Positions 25,599-34,585 of a stretch of 64,000 nt of DNA are shown piece after piece. A program made the translations under genes and the position numbers. Location: assembly GCF_022346885.1 (NCBI RefSeq), contig NZ_JAKRNK010000001.1, forward strand, positions 186,001 to 250,000. Reading direction: 5' to 3'. The notes under the pieces are model-generated. The model did not search any database, was not told the origin of the DNA, and saw nothing but the letters and a program-made list of their open reading frames with translations. The stretch's first letter is position 1; each line of letters begins with the position of its first letter. This DNA is from Paenibacillus sp. ACRRX. Lineage in GTDB: Bacteria > Bacillota > Bacilli > Paenibacillales > Paenibacillaceae.

Positions 25599-26100
25599 CA
25601 CGCGCTTCTTGAATAGTAACCAGCAGGAATCACGCGGTGCCCAATGGGGCTGAGTAGGCTCAGGGGGCAGCGCTAATCAATTTGCACCCTTGGTGCATAC
25701 AACCCGAGTGGAAGCGGCGGTGCTTTTGGAATGGTTGTTAAAGCAATTCCATTACATCGATTAAAGGTACTCCTAACAGAGAACCATTTGAACGTATATG
25801 TGGAATTGATCGAATAAGCGTTGGTTTCATGATAACATCGTGAGCCTACGCTTTTTCTATGAGAATTTGTCCAAACAGACGATGGCCAGATTCAAAAACG
25901 AATTATTCAAGTAGCGGGGAACGTTAGTTCAATAAAACAGTAGCCGGGTAGAACTTTATTTTTTGTCCATGACTGCTGCTGTTCTTTCTTCAGGGATCAG
26001 TCTAGTACTTTATTTTCCGGAGACAACTAGAAAGTCGGATGAAGTGATGATTGAACTCAAACGCTGGCGAAATGAAATCAATAATGTCTCTAGTCTATGG
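25599..26100. other. Intergenic region with possible gene relics
   Basis: No intact gene. At 25675-25764 an open stretch (VHTTRVEAAVLLEWLL, then stop) recalls the C terminus of RlmD/RumA-type rRNA methyltransferases, and at 25872-25941 another reads QTDDGQIQKRIIQVAGNVSS before TAG. Both are too short to assign and have no start. They may be remains of genes displaced when the upstream operon arrived. Confidence 0.25.
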
Positions 26101-26162
26101 TTGACAGCATGCTGCCACTTCACTACTATAAAAAATGACACAATAGTTGATAATAATTCTCA
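26101..26162 (+). promoter_or_regulatory. Promoter with Fur box, for the PchR-like regulator
   Basis: -35 TTGACA (26101-26106), 17-base spacer, -10 TACTAT (26124-26129), then TGATAATAATTCTCA (26148-26162), which differs from the Bacillus 7-1-7 Fur consensus TGATAATNATTATCA at one position. It lies just downstream of the expected transcription start. Confidence 0.65.
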
Positions 26163-26198
26163 ATATTAATATCTAGTCATAAGCCAAAGCATCTAAAC

Positions 26199-27230
26199 AT
26201 GCCGAGAGTAGGTGTAGTGGTGACCTTGGATGTCATTGTCACAAACATTCATGATTATTTTGACCAGTTTACAGAAGTAGTCAACGGTCAAGTTCAGCAT
26301 ACTGCATGGGATCAGCGCCTATCTATTCCTTCACCTGTTGGCAATGGAAGTATAACCCGTACCCGAATTCGTCCAGGCATGGAGATTGTATACGCAGATG
26401 TTACATTTCAAGAAGATATGAAGCTGCGAATCCAGGAGGCATGCGGGATTTTCGAACTGAGCTATTGCGTAAGCGGTGAGATTTATTGCGCATGGGACGG
26501 TAAGGAGAGTTATACTTCTAAAGAAACAAGTGGCGTGTTATGTCTGGAAGACGTTCAGGTCTATGAGGAAAAGAAGGCAGGCATTCACCACCAACTGCTC
26601 GAAATCCGCCTAGAACCAAGTGAATTATTTCATTATGCGGGTGATGTGTTGGAGAAGCATCAGATCGAGACTTGGCTGCAGCGTCACAAAGGAAGCATTG
26701 ATCGTGTTCCCGATTCATCTGCGATTCAACGCTGTGTGTCTGATCTTATTCATTGCACATATACAGGGACAATGAAGCGGTTGTATATGGAGAGTAAAGC
26801 GATGGAGTATATCGCGTTATTTGGCGAGATCGACGGGCTTGAAGTGACCAATCCGCAGCTAAATCTTCAACGTAATGATATGGACCGCCTGCATGATGCC
26901 AAGCAATTGATAGTCAGCCATTATGAACACCCTTTGTCGATCAGGCAACTGGCGCGTCTTGTGGGACTTAATGAGTTTAAGCTGAAAAAGGGCTTTCGTG
27001 AACGCTATGGTATGACGATTTTTGAGCTTGTACGTCGGGAACGGATGGAAAAAGCGCTGTGGCATATGGAAGTGGAGCAGATGAACGTAGGGGAGGCAGC
27101 CGTATCAGTTGGCTATAGTAATGCTAGTAACTTTACGACGATGTTCCGCAAGCATTATGGATGTAATCCAAGCGAATACGTCAGACGTATGAAACAGCAG
27201 GATATGAAGCGCGGCTTTGAACGGCAATAA
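26199..27230 (+). CDS. AraC-family regulator, PchR/YbtA-like
   Basis: About 340 residues. A ligand domain (IRPGMEIVYADVTFQED, FELSYCVSGEIYCAW) precedes a C-terminal double helix-turn-helix (LSIRQLARLVGLNEFKLKKG and VGEAAVSVGYSNASNFTTMF). Both halves resemble siderophore-sensing AraC proteins such as PchR and YbtA. A Fur-box-like sequence precedes it and an MFS exporter follows on the same strand, so a role in metallophore-responsive control is likely but inferred. The start is uncertain: ATG 26199, GTG 26217 or 26220, or TTG 26226 are all in frame, and the best AGGTG favours one of the later starts. Terminator follows. Confidence 0.8.
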   Translation: MPRVGVVVTLDVIVTNIHDYFDQFTEVVNGQVQHTAWDQRLSIPSPVGNGSITRTRIRPGMEIVYADVTFQEDMKLRIQEACGIFELSYCVSGEIYCAWDGKESYTSKETSGVLCLEDVQVYEEKKAGIHHQLLEIRLEPSELFHYAGDVLEKHQIETWLQRHKGSIDRVPDSSAIQRCVSDLIHCTYTGTMKRLYMESKAMEYIALFGEIDGLEVTNPQLNLQRNDMDRLHDAKQLIVSHYEHPLSIRQLARLVGLNEFKLKKGFRERYGMTIFELVRRERMEKALWHMEVEQMNVGEAAVSVGYSNASNFTTMFRKHYGCNPSEYVRRMKQQDMKRGFERQ

Positions 27231-27291
27231 CGGCATCACAAACTGTTGAATGATGCCAATTTTAACTTGAAGTAAGCACGTATAAGCATAC

Positions 27292-27331
27292 AGAACCTCT
27301 AGACATGGATATGTTTAGAGGTTCTTTGTGT
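27292..27331 (+). terminator. Terminator of the PchR-like regulator gene
   Basis: AGAACCTCTA (27292-27301) pairs perfectly with TAGAGGTTCT (27316-27325), followed by TTGTGT. A second small hairpin GGGGAA-TTCCCC is at 27361-27377. Confidence 0.65.
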
Positions 27332-27405
27332 GCCTTGTATTCCCATTCGCTCCGCTTGCAGGGGAAATTAGTTCCCCTTTAGGTAGAACACAAAGATGCC
27401 GTAGT

Positions 27406-27420
27406 TGATAATGATGATGA
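27406..27420 (+). promoter_or_regulatory. Fur-box-like site upstream of the MFS exporter
   Basis: TGATAATGATGATGA matches the 7-1-7 Fur consensus at 12 of 14 fixed positions and lies 30 bases before the exporter ATG. It is part of a short ATG repeat, so the match could be fortuitous. Confidence 0.5.
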
Positions 27421-27449
27421 TGAATCAATACGCACAAGGAGGATCTGAA

Positions 27450-28904
27450 ATGTCAGCACATTCAACCGTAGAATCGACTGTAACCAGCAGACTGGAACAG
27501 CGGGTAGATTCACGCCGATGGTATGCACTAGCTGTGATGCTGCTTCCAACATTGCTGATTACGTTAAACACTTATATGATTCAGGTTGCGCTGCCATCCA
27601 TGCAAAATAGTCTTCATGCCAGCTTCTCCGAGGCACAGCTGATAGTGGCGGGATATTCCTTGGGGCTGGCGATGGCGCTAATTGTAAGTGGGAAGCTCGG
27701 TGATATGTATGGCCGAAAACGGTTGTTGGTCATCGGGGTTATCACATTTACAGTGACGGCAGCTTTGGGAGGTCTAGCGTCCGATCCGACTATCTTAATT
27801 ATGATTCGAATCATGCAAGGATTGGCAGCGGCGCTGATCCAGCCGCAGGTATTGTCTTTAATGCAGACCAGCTTTTTACCGCAAGAAAAAGCGCTGGCAT
27901 TTGGCATATATGGTGCCGTGATCGGGGTTGGTTTTGCTTTTGGGCTCTTATTGGGTGGAATGCTTGTGAACTTAAATGTGTTTGAATTAGGGTGGCGCAC
28001 GGTATTCTTTTTTAATGTCCCGTTTGGACTGCTAGTCCTGCTCTGTCTGCCAATCTTGCCCGAGACACAAGGTGATCGGCAGCAGCATATTGATTGGCTG
28101 GGGGCCGTGCTGCTAATAACGGGATTGTTTATGTTGATCTTCCCGTTATCTGAGGGCCAGAAGCAAGGATGGCCCTTGTGGACATGGGTCAGTATGCTGC
28201 TGGCACTGCCTGTGATGAATGTTTTTGCTGCGGTAGAAAATCGAAAGCGGCAGCTAGGGAGACTCCCACTGATTGACTTGACGATTTTTCGCTTGCGGCC
28301 CTTTAGTGTTGGCTTGTTTACTGTAAGTGTCATCTACTTGAATATGTTTTCGTTCTTTTTTGTTTTAAGTTATTATGTGCAGTTTGGCCTTCATTGGGAT
28401 GTTCAGGCTACAGGTATGGTCTTTCTGCCTTTAGGCATCGGATATTTTTTAACCTCACTGGTATCCTCGCGTATAGTTAGGAAGTGGGGGTTACGTGTGC
28501 TGAAAATAGGCGCGCTCCTTATGGCAATTGGCAATTTCTCGCTTATCTGGTCGATACATATCGATGCTTCACACATGCTGCATGTGCGCAACATAGTTGT
28601 TCTGCTCGTGTATGGATTCGGACTTGGCATGGTTACCACACCTCTCTTCAGCGTGGTGCTTGGCGCAGTGCCTGAAGAGGCTGCGGGCACGGGATCTGGC
28701 CTGCTTACGACATGCACTTACTTGGCGAATTCGTTTGGCGTGGCTTTGATCGGTATATTATTTTCTTCCATGTTAGGAAGATCTCTCGTTGAAGCGCAAC
28801 TAACGGATTATGTACGCGCATTTTCAGTGTCGCTCGGGGCAAGTGGAGGACTGGCTCTGGCAGGCTGGGTGTGTCTGTGCTTTCTACCGCAGCACAGAAG
28901 GTGA
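27450..28904 (+). CDS. MFS exporter, DHA2 type
   Basis: A 484-residue polytopic protein of the drug:proton antiporter DHA2 group: motif A-type GKLGDMYGRKRLLVIG between helices 2 and 3, the antiporter motif region AVIGVGFAFGLLLGG, and the DHA2 landmark WRTVFFFNVPFG. About 14 helices. It exports small organic molecules by proton exchange. The Fur-box-like sequence and the PchR-like regulator ahead of it suggest a siderophore or metallophore as cargo, but multidrug export is equally possible. AAGGAGG before the ATG at 27450 fixes the start; a longer frame from 27405 would run through the Fur site. Confidence 0.87.
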   Translation: MSAHSTVESTVTSRLEQRVDSRRWYALAVMLLPTLLITLNTYMIQVALPSMQNSLHASFSEAQLIVAGYSLGLAMALIVSGKLGDMYGRKRLLVIGVITFTVTAALGGLASDPTILIMIRIMQGLAAALIQPQVLSLMQTSFLPQEKALAFGIYGAVIGVGFAFGLLLGGMLVNLNVFELGWRTVFFFNVPFGLLVLLCLPILPETQGDRQQHIDWLGAVLLITGLFMLIFPLSEGQKQGWPLWTWVSMLLALPVMNVFAAVENRKRQLGRLPLIDLTIFRLRPFSVGLFTVSVIYLNMFSFFFVLSYYVQFGLHWDVQATGMVFLPLGIGYFLTSLVSSRIVRKWGLRVLKIGALLMAIGNFSLIWSIHIDASHMLHVRNIVVLLVYGFGLGMVTTPLFSVVLGAVPEEAAGTGSGLLTTCTYLANSFGVALIGILFSSMLGRSLVEAQLTDYVRAFSVSLGASGGLALAGWVCLCFLPQHRR

Positions 28905-28970
28905 GGTTAGTTGCAGGAGAGCGGATAGATTGTATCCTTTGTACAGGATTAATAGAAGTACAATAACAAA

Positions 28971-29023
28971 GCAGCCTATATGAAGAAATAACATGCTGAT
29001 GGTGCTCATTCACTATAGGCTGC
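28971..29023 (+). terminator. Hairpin after the MFS gene
   Basis: GCAGCCTATA (28971-28980) pairs perfectly with TATAGGCTGC (29014-29023) across a 33-base loop, without a clear T run. It lies between convergent genes; the rest of 28905-29130 shows no gene. Confidence 0.45.
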
Positions 29024-29130
29024 GATTCTGACATAAGGAGATTTCTTACGTAAAACTAGCTTATGTAAGACTAGATCGGCTCCACATTATCATCATGAAA
29101 TCATACTCTTGATCCATTAGTAGATTTCTG

Positions 29131-29820
29131 CTATTGCAGTTTGTGTTCGCGCCAGTATTGACGATTATCCTTGTCTCGTACGGTAATTCCAAGCTTCGTC
29201 AACTCTTGGTGCAGATCTTTAATGTTTTCTTGCTCTTTTCTTTGCAAAGCAACCTCTCTCGCTTTCAGCAAGGCATTGGCGCCAAGGGGGAGTCCAGGCG
29301 AGTCAGGCACCCACCGTTTGTACTGGTCGCTAAAAGGATCTGCTTGCGACCAGTCATAGCCGTGCTGTATAAAAGCATCTGCTACCTTCAGCGCAGTGGT
29401 CTCATGTTTCTCTCGATACAGTTCTTGTCCCCGCGTGCCAATCAGAACGAGCTGCTTGCCATCGAGAAATCCCGTTGATACCTGTTCCTTGGCGAATACC
29501 TCTTCTTTGCCGTTAATGGCCAGGCAGATTGTACGGTCGGAGATATAAATGACTAGACTTTCATTAAATGCAGCATAAGTGAGCCACAATCCGGCTATCA
29601 AGCCAATACAGCTTGTCACAACGATCACCCACGGTCCTGTATAAGAGGCAATCAGCTCCAGCGGTCCTTTGAGCGGAACCCAGGGGAGAGTAATTGCCCA
29701 TTTTGCGACAGATGGCAAAAACCAGCCAAGCGTAAGCCCTAAAATGGGGGGGACAATCCAAATGAGCAATTTGTCCAAATACGAAAACCCTAGGGTGGTA
29801 CGGTGAGAATGAACGTTCAT
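29131..29820 (-). CDS. YqeB-like two-helix membrane protein
   Basis: A 229-residue protein with two membrane helices (KLLIWIVPPILGLTLGWF and TGPWVIVVTSCIGLIAGLWL) followed by a cytosolic beta-rich domain of YcxB or PH-like type (VYISDRTICLAINGKEEVF) and a helical tail. It resembles Bacillus YqeB (THRTTLGFSYLDK-like start, PWVPLKGPLEL). Function unknown. Its start overlaps the stop of the TetR gene by four bases (ATGA), so the pair is one operon and this protein is presumably what the TetR protein controls. Confidence 0.6.
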   Translation of the reverse strand: MNVHSHRTTLGFSYLDKLLIWIVPPILGLTLGWFLPSVAKWAITLPWVPLKGPLELIASYTGPWVIVVTSCIGLIAGLWLTYAAFNESLVIYISDRTICLAINGKEEVFAKEQVSTGFLDGKQLVLIGTRGQELYREKHETTALKVADAFIQHGYDWSQADPFSDQYKRWVPDSPGLPLGANALLKAREVALQRKEQENIKDLHQELTKLGITVRDKDNRQYWREHKLQ

Positions 29821-30413
29821 CGCTGATCACGCCCGCTTAGAAGAACATGATTAACGGCTTCCTGCCAGATTTGCTCATAGTTGAGTTCAAGCTGCATCAT
29901 CATGTAGGTCGTGATGTTATCGATGACAAGAGCAAGCATATGGGCTTTAGGCTCAAGATGGGTAGACGATACAACCCCTAAGTTGGCGCCTTTTTGAAGC
30001 AGTTCATGGAAACCATCGAGAAACTCTTGCTGCATATGAATTAGACGCTGAGCATAGTTCTCCTGACGTCCAGCTGACAACATAAACTCATTCACAAGCC
30101 GCAGTGCGGCATAGTTTTCTTCATGAGGCTCAGGGATCATACGAAGCCCCCCTTGATACAACAGTTCGCCAAAGTTATGGGCATGGAATTGCTCAATCGG
30201 GAAGTAATGGGCGAACTTGTAATCGCTAAATATATGGTCGAATACACGCTGCACGAGTTCTTCTTTGGATGAAAAATGATAATAAATGGATGGCTTTGTA
30301 ATACCCACCTCGTTGGCGATCATGGCCAAGCTTGTTTTTTCAATGCCGTGATTTGCAAACAATTCGAATGCCGCTTCCAGCAGCTGATTGGTTGTGAGCT
30401 CCTTTTTCTTCAA
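29817..30413 (-). CDS. TetR-family repressor
   Basis: A 198-residue TetR regulator: N-terminal HTH (NQLLEAAFELFANHGIEKTS, then ITKPSIYYHFSSKEELVQRV) and an all-helical ligand domain. Translation starts at TTG 30413, seven bases after AAGGAGG. It is co-transcribed with the YqeB-like gene, and two palindromic sites occur upstream, so autoregulation is likely. Confidence 0.87.
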   Translation of the reverse strand: MKKKELTTNQLLEAAFELFANHGIEKTSLAMIANEVGITKPSIYYHFSSKEELVQRVFDHIFSDYKFAHYFPIEQFHAHNFGELLYQGGLRMIPEPHEENYAALRLVNEFMLSAGRQENYAQRLIHMQQEFLDGFHELLQKGANLGVVSSTHLEPKAHMLALVIDNITTYMMMQLELNYEQIWQEAVNHVLLSGRDQR

Positions 30414-30459
30414 TGGATTGCCTCCTTATTATTCCTCCATTGTTTGAAGTTATAATATT

Positions 30460-30527
30460 TACCTACCGATAGTTAAATTAAATCACAATAAGGAAGTGAA
30501 CGTCAATATTCTACCTACCGAATGTTA
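30460..30527 (-). promoter_or_regulatory. Twin operators of the TetR gene
   Basis: TACCTACCGATAGTTA (30460-30475) and TACCTACCGAATGTTA (30512-30527) are near-identical, each an imperfect palindrome (12 of 16 positions in the first), 52 bases apart. On the minus strand a TTGACG (30508-30503) lies between them as a -35 candidate. They are probably the binding sites of the TetR protein. Confidence 0.65.
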
Positions 30528-30623
30528 AAAAATGAATGATCAATAAGCTGCTTTTCAGTGGTGGGATCTTTTTAGCGCACTGCTTACCGCACTACTTGTC
30601 GTACTTCTTCCCATTAATCTTCC

Positions 30624-31322
30624 TTATGCATGGTCATTTAGCAGTGCTTCAACTTTGTTCAAATGATCTAACATCAGTTTGGAGGCTAGTGACTCCTGCT
30701 GTTGTTTAATAGCTTCATATATGAGCTGATGCTCCTTATGTAATTGGGCAGCAGTAGAACGTTCACCAAACAACCACATACGCCGTGTGTGTCCCATGTG
30801 GCGGGCGCATTGCTGGTGGAACAGTTCCAGCATTGGAATCAAAATCTCATTATGGCTCGCACGCGCAATATGGACATGGAACAGCAGATCGTCTTGCTCA
30901 CTTGCTTCCTCATCTCCGAGATGTGTCTCCATAAGCTGCAGGCATTCAGCCATTGCGTCCAGGTCTCCGGCAGTACGCCGCTTGGCGGCTAGCGCAGCTG
31001 ATCCGACCTCAATAATTTTGCGAACTTCAATTAGCGATTGCAACGAATCGATGTCCGCCAGCCAGCTGTGCAACATATCGGCAGATGCTTGCGGCTGCCT
31101 TTTAGCGAAAGTGCCGCCTCCATGGCGAATATCCAACCAGCCCATGGCCTTGAGCGCACTTAATGCTTCGCGTATCGTGGATCGTCCAACCTGATACTGG
31201 CTGGCAAGCGATTCGACCGAAGGGAGTCGATCTCCTGGCGCATAGAAGCCGTTCTGCAGCTGTTCAAGTAGATGATCCTTAACAAGGTCAGCACCTTTTT
31301 TGACGGGAAATACGTTGTTCAT
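30624..31322 (-). CDS. GntR-family regulator with FCD domain (LldR/GlcC type)
   Basis: A 232-residue regulator: GntR winged helix (LPSVESLASQYQVGRSTIRE, GGGTFAKR) and the helical FCD ligand domain (SLIEVRKIIEVGSAALAAKR, LLFHVHIARASHNEILIPML), whose metal-binding histidines sense small carboxylates. AGGAGG precedes ATG 31322. It is divergent from glcD with 299 bases between the starts, so it probably controls the glycolate or lactate oxidase genes. Confidence 0.87.
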   Translation of the reverse strand: MNNVFPVKKGADLVKDHLLEQLQNGFYAPGDRLPSVESLASQYQVGRSTIREALSALKAMGWLDIRHGGGTFAKRQPQASADMLHSWLADIDSLQSLIEVRKIIEVGSAALAAKRRTAGDLDAMAECLQLMETHLGDEEASEQDDLLFHVHIARASHNEILIPMLELFHQQCARHMGHTRRMWLFGERSTAAQLHKEHQLIYEAIKQQQESLASKLMLDHLNKVEALLNDHA

Positions 31323-31379
31323 ATATATCCTCCTGATCCTAATCATTAGAGTGAAAGTGAGCGTGTTAAATAAAATCTG

Positions 31380-31434
31380 ATGTATACATTTTTGATTAGT
31401 ATAAGGTATAATGTGCCAAAAGTCATCAGATGAC
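31380..31434 (+). promoter_or_regulatory. glcDF promoter with palindromic operators
   Basis: A -10 TATAAT (31407-31412) lies between two perfect palindromes: ATGTATACAT (31380-31389), at the -35 position, and GTCATC-A-GATGAC (31422-31434), ten bases past the -10. The second is a good GntR operator candidate. The 31440-31612 leader contains two possible mini-ORFs (at 31470 and 31524) of 10-11 codons but nothing else I can name. Confidence 0.55.
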
Positions 31435-31621
31435 CTGAACAGTTGTGAGGGGTGAGGGGAAATTCTTAATGCCAGAAAGACATAAGTCTGTACATCTCTG
31501 ATCCTTTACACAGAGGGGGTGAATGCAAGGTTTGGCTAAGCGCAACATCTCAGCCTAAGAAGATGCTGCAAGACGATATTTAACTTGGTGGTTGACCATT
31601 CACAGATAAGGAGTGATTGCG

Positions 31622-33037
31622 ATGATTGCTGCGCAAGTACAGCAACAATTGCTGCAGCTTCTAGGACCAGCAAGCTGCAGATTCGATCAGGAGTCGTTAG
31701 TTACGCATTCCTACGATGCGACCCCGATGCTCCAAGCACTTCCTGACGCGGTAGTCTATCCCGAGATTACGGAAGAAGTGCAGTGCATCTTACGATTGGC
31801 GAATGAATACCGTATTCCAATCGTACCGCGAGGTGCCGCCAGCAACTTATGCGGAGGCACCGTTCCGGTATCCGGTGGAATCGTAGTTGTACTAACTCGT
31901 ATGAATAAGCTGTTGGAGTTGGATACGGACAATCTGACGGCGACGTTTCAGGCAGGCCTGAATACGAAACAATTTCATCGTGAAGTGGAGAAGAAAGGAT
32001 TGTTTTATCCACCTGACCCAAGCAGCATGGTTATCTCAACGCTGGGCGGCAACATTATGGAGGGTGCGGGCGGCTTGCGTGGCCTAAAATATGGCACCAC
32101 AAAGGATTACGTGATTGCGCTGGAGGCGGTGCTGCCTTCCGGTGATGTCATTCGCACAGGCGGCAAGCTGTACAAAGATGTGGCTGGCTACGACCTAACG
32201 AAGCTGCTCGTAGGTTCAGAGGGGACGCTGGCGATTGTGACGGAAGCAACAGTGAAGCTGCTGCCCGCTCCGTTAGTCAGACAGACGATGTTGGTTGCGT
32301 ATAAGGATATTTATGCGGCTGCCCGTTCTGTATCACGTATTGTAGGGGCACGTATTATTCCGGCTACACTGGAGTTTATGGATCAACCGACCATTCAGGT
32401 GGTGGAAGCCTACAATCATATTGGCTTGCCCACAGACGCACAAGCCGTGCTGTTAATTGAGCAGGATGGACAGGAGCTGGCAAGCGTACGCAAGGATATG
32501 GAAGCGATTGCTGCGATATGCGCGGAAGAAGGAGCGGACCGCATACAGACTGCTGCAGATGAGCAGGAAGCGGAGCAATTGATGAAAGCGAGACGCAGCG
32601 CGCTGTCTGCATTGGCACGCATACGGCCGACGACAATCTTAGAGGATGCAACCGTGCCGCGTTCCCGTATCGCTGACATGGTGCTGGCTATTAATCGTAT
32701 TGCAGAGGCGCACCAAATAAACATTTGTACGTTCGGCCATGCTGGCGACGGTAATTTGCATCCAACATGCACGACAGACGCGCGCGATAAAGAGGAGATT
32801 CATCGGGTAGAGGAAGCATTTGCAGAAATATTTGAAGAGACGATTCGGCTGGGCGGTACAATTACGGGGGAACATGGTGTAGGCATGGTAAAAGCACCCT
32901 ATCTGGAGTGGAAGGTAGGCGAAGCAGGCATTGAGTTGATGAGGGGTATTAAGCAGGCTTTTGATCCGAATGGCATCATGAATCCAGGCAAAATATTTGC
33001 CAAGTCTGCACGGAAAAGGCTGGTGATCTCCAAGTGA
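31622..33037 (+). CDS. glcD: Glycolate/lactate oxidase FAD subunit
   Basis: A 471-residue FAD-linked oxidase that oxidises glycolate or D-lactate and passes electrons to the iron-sulfur subunit at the membrane. FAD-binding segment PRGAASNLCGGTVPVSGG, then GLRGLKYGTTKDYV and LLVGSEGTLAIVTEA; the C-terminal domain carries the metal histidines in NICTFGHAGDGNLHP and GTITGEHGVGMVK. AAGGAG precedes ATG 31622; the in-frame GTG at 31613 overlaps it. The stop overlaps the next start by four bases. No GlcE homologue is present, as is common in Firmicutes. Confidence 0.88.
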   Translation: MIAAQVQQQLLQLLGPASCRFDQESLVTHSYDATPMLQALPDAVVYPEITEEVQCILRLANEYRIPIVPRGAASNLCGGTVPVSGGIVVVLTRMNKLLELDTDNLTATFQAGLNTKQFHREVEKKGLFYPPDPSSMVISTLGGNIMEGAGGLRGLKYGTTKDYVIALEAVLPSGDVIRTGGKLYKDVAGYDLTKLLVGSEGTLAIVTEATVKLLPAPLVRQTMLVAYKDIYAAARSVSRIVGARIIPATLEFMDQPTIQVVEAYNHIGLPTDAQAVLLIEQDGQELASVRKDMEAIAAICAEEGADRIQTAADEQEAEQLMKARRSALSALARIRPTTILEDATVPRSRIADMVLAINRIAEAHQINICTFGHAGDGNLHPTCTTDARDKEEIHRVEEAFAEIFEETIRLGGTITGEHGVGMVKAPYLEWKVGEAGIELMRGIKQAFDPNGIMNPGKIFAKSARKRLVISK

Positions 33038-34476
33038 GCACTCATGATGACAACTTAGCTATGGGCAGATCTGTGGAGAATAAACTTCAAGTAAAGCTTG
33101 TCAAAGCGCTGGATTATGAGGAACTGATGAACTGCATGCGCTGTGGATTCTGCCAGCCCTCATGCCCGACGTATCAACTGACGGGCCTTGAAGCAGCATC
33201 TCCGCGTGGGCGTATCGCATTAATGAAAGCGGTTGCGGACGGTGTGATGGAACCGGATGCGGCTTTTAAGCAGCAGTTGGACCTTTGTTTGGGCTGCCGT
33301 GCCTGCGAACCTGTATGCCCGTCTGATGTTAAGTACGGACAACTGCTTGAGCAAGCTAAAGATGCGTTATTTGAGCATTCTGCAGAGGCAGGTCAAGAAC
33401 AACGTATGCGTCTTATCCATCGGTTCATGAAACCTGTATTTAAGAACCACACGCGACTTAGACGGATGAGCGGTCTGCTGCAAACTTATCAACGCACGGG
33501 ATTGCAGCGTATCATTCGCAAGAGCAGACTCTTGCGGTGGCTGCCACCACAGGTGCAGATGATGGAACGAGTGATGCCGTTTGCGGACAACGCAGGTGTC
33601 GTAAAGCGTGTCGGGGGCACACATGTGGCAGCAAAGGGAAAGAAGATCGGCACTGTCGGGTTATTCCGTGGATGCGTGATGGACGTTGTATTTACAGATA
33701 CCAATGTAAATACGGTTCGACTGCTCGCCGAGTCCGGTTATGATGTGATCATTCCGGAGGAGCAGGCTTGCTGCGGCGCCTTGTTCGCCCATAGTGGAGA
33801 CCGAGATACCGCGAAGGAGCTTGCAAAGCAGAACATGAGCGTGTTTAAAATTGCGGGAGTGGATTTTATTGCTTCCAATGCAGGCGGTTGTGGTTCCATG
33901 CTGGTTGAATATGCTCATTTGTTTGATCGTGAGCCAGAATGGAAGGAAGCGGCGATGGGCTTTGCTGCTCAGGTGAAAGATGTCGCAGAGCTATTGCTGA
34001 GGTCAAATCACTGGACTGGGGGGCTGTCTCAGCGTAATATGCCGTTACATGCGGGCGTGACGTTAAGAGATGCTGCATTTCGTACAGCAGCGATACAATC
34101 GAGAGACAGCACCTGCCACGAAACGGTAGATACGATAACCTATCAAGATTCCTGTCATCTTCGTAATGTGATGAGAGGAAGCGATGGTCCGCGTCAATTG
34201 CTGCGACTCTTACCCAATATCAATTTTAAGGAGTTTGAGGGTGCAGAGATGTGCTGCGGGTCAGCGGGCATCTACAATCTCGTACAACCGGATATGGCCA
34301 ATGCCATCATTGATGGTAAAATGCAAGCAATCGAAGAGATAAAAGCAACAGTTATCTTGACGAGTAATCCAGGTTGCTTGCTGCAGATGAAAATTGGCGT
34401 GGAGCGTGAGCAGGCTAATGATCGCATAAAAGTAATGCATGTAGTGGATTATTTTGCGGAAAAGGTATTGAAATAA
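33034..34476 (+). CDS. glcF: Glycolate/lactate oxidase iron-sulfur subunit
   Basis: A 480-residue protein with two [4Fe-4S] motifs (CMRCGFCQPSCPTYQ and CLGCRACEPVCPSD) followed by two cysteine-rich CCG domains (EEQACCGALFAHSGD and EMCCGSAGIYNL). It takes electrons from GlcD and hands them to the quinone pool. The GTG start overlaps the glcD stop (GTGA), which indicates coupled translation. A 100-base AT-rich gap follows. Confidence 0.9.
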   Translation: MSTHDDNLAMGRSVENKLQVKLVKALDYEELMNCMRCGFCQPSCPTYQLTGLEAASPRGRIALMKAVADGVMEPDAAFKQQLDLCLGCRACEPVCPSDVKYGQLLEQAKDALFEHSAEAGQEQRMRLIHRFMKPVFKNHTRLRRMSGLLQTYQRTGLQRIIRKSRLLRWLPPQVQMMERVMPFADNAGVVKRVGGTHVAAKGKKIGTVGLFRGCVMDVVFTDTNVNTVRLLAESGYDVIIPEEQACCGALFAHSGDRDTAKELAKQNMSVFKIAGVDFIASNAGGCGSMLVEYAHLFDREPEWKEAAMGFAAQVKDVAELLLRSNHWTGGLSQRNMPLHAGVTLRDAAFRTAAIQSRDSTCHETVDTITYQDSCHLRNVMRGSDGPRQLLRLLPNINFKEFEGAEMCCGSAGIYNLVQPDMANAIIDGKMQAIEEIKATVILTSNPGCLLQMKIGVEREQANDRIKVMHVVDYFAEKVLK

Positions 34477-34585
34477 AATTTTATATTAAATATAATAAGT
34501 TTGTAATTAAATTTCATTTAAGCTGCATATAAATGATACATCTAACAAATGAGGGTGGACTTCATTCGATTAGGGGGAGATGATC

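Noticed and set aside
25963-26169. 68-codon plus-strand frame before the PchR-like gene
   Set aside because: It runs through the promoter and Fur box of the next gene and has no ribosome-binding site.
30540-30623. Possible small RNA between the TetR and GntR genes
   Set aside because: No convincing hairpin-T tract or conserved motif; the stretch is accounted for by promoter and 3' flank.
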